Source: CAZVEV01 sp964625865 (GTDB lineage: Bacteria; Planctomycetota; Phycisphaerae; SM23-33). Taken from it: a stretch of 5,783 bases of DNA. A program made the translations under genes and the position numbers. The stretch lies in contig CAZVEV010000349.1 of the NCBI GenBank assembly GCA_964625865.1, positions 1 to 5,783 on the forward strand, given 5' to 3'. The notes beneath the pieces were generated by a model. It had not been told where the DNA came from. It was given only the letters and a program-made list of their open reading frames with translations, and ran no database searches. Below are positions 5,513 through 5,783 of this stretch, piece after piece (positions within the stretch are counted from its first letter, which is position 1; the number at the start of each line of letters is the position of its first letter).

Positions 5513-5526
5513 CAGTCGAAAGCCCG

Positions 5527-5737
5527 GGGCAGAGCGACACGGCGGAGCCCGAAGAGCGACGCCTGGAGTGCCGCCCTGGGTGTGCGTGCGCCAAGACCCC
5601 AAGCCCCAACGGGGGCGCCACATGAGACACGTGACATCCCGTGGCGCACCGTTGGTGCTTGCGTTTTTGTACACACGCAAACCCAGGGCGGCGCCGCCCA
5701 GCTTCGCCTTTCAGGCTCCGCAGGGCCGGCTCTGCCC
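5527..5737. repeat. Two ~95-nt extragenic repeat units in inverted orientation
   Basis: The left unit (5527-5621) and right unit (5641-5737) are imperfect reverse complements around a 19-nt centre. Matching blocks are 5527-5535 with 5729-5737 (9 of 9), 5542-5549 with 5714-5721 (8 of 8), 5570-5588 with 5674-5692 (18 of 19), 5600-5612 with 5649-5661 (12 of 13) and 5615-5621 with 5641-5647 (7 of 7). Each unit carries a CCAACGG hairpin. A 14-bp palindrome (5686-5699) lies in the right unit. The layout looks like a pair of REP-type elements; no transposase is in the window. Confidence 0.65.
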
Positions 5738-5742
5738 TGAAA
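5709..5742. repeat. Strong hairpin at the outer end of the right repeat unit
   Basis: TTTCAGG (5709-5715) pairs with CCTGAAA (5736-5742), and GCAG (5720-5723) pairs with CTGC (5732-5735), leaving one 4-nt bulge. An alternative stem, CAGGGC with GCCCTG (5721-5726 and 5734-5739), shares the same bases. There is no T-run on the + strand after it. Confidence 0.5.
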
Positions 5743-5783
5743 CTATGAAGCAAGCCTCCAAGTCGGGTAGGTTATTTGTGCTG

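Noticed and set aside
5745..5783. ATG at 5745 opening a frame to the end of the window
   Set aside because: Thirteen codons are too few to judge, there is no Shine-Dalgarno sequence, and the start abuts a repeat hairpin. It may be a real gene start, but this window does not support it.

Overview
The window looks like a piece of a GC-rich bacterial chromosome, most likely a planctomycete (Phycisphaerae-like) or a close relative. This is an inference from three things. The solute-binding protein and permeases resemble the divergent CUT1 sugar transporters common in that group. A gene remnant at 5251-5454 resembles the C-terminal end of secreted carbohydrate-associated proteins I associate with planctomycetes. 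The spacers are full of 7-bp periodic repeats and small hairpin repeats. No database search was possible, so the taxon is tentative.

Layout. Positions 1-991 hold no gene I can support, but contain several structured non-coding elements: a perfect 9-7-9 inverted repeat (63-87), a G-rich tract (478-502), a hairpin (512-540), a possible + strand promoter (596-624), two copies of a 25-bp dyad with arm GCTTTACAC (650-674 and 764-788), and a zone of heptamer-periodic repeats running up to the operon's last stop codon (831-989). Positions 992-5034 are a tight three-gene operon on the minus strand. In transcription order it encodes an extracellular solute-binding protein (3487-5034), a MalF/UgpA-type permease (2327-3490) and a MalG/UgpE-type permease (992-2326). 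The first two genes overlap by 4 bp (GTGA) and the second and third abut (TAG then ATG). A plausible sigma-70 promoter lies at 5139-5167, followed by a leader of roughly 100 nt that contains a second heptamer array. Positions 5128-5783 hold a degraded gene fragment and a cluster of repetitive extragenic palindromes, including two ~95-nt units in inverted orientation.

Function. The three genes would form a binding-protein-dependent importer for an unidentified oligosaccharide or related solute. The binding protein delivers the ligand to the two-permease channel. No ATPase gene is present, so a shared MsmX/UgpC-type ATPase encoded elsewhere would have to drive it, as is common for CUT1 systems. 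The ligand cannot be read from the sequence.

Most unusual points: (1) both permeases carry large non-canonical insertions, an extra transmembrane pair in one and a ~165-residue predicted periplasmic domain in the other; (2) 7-bp periodic arrays with different words sit both in the operon leader and immediately after its last gene; (3) the repeat units on the right share a CCAACGG core in hairpins whose stems vary in a compensated way, and the gene remnant breaks off at a half copy of one of them.
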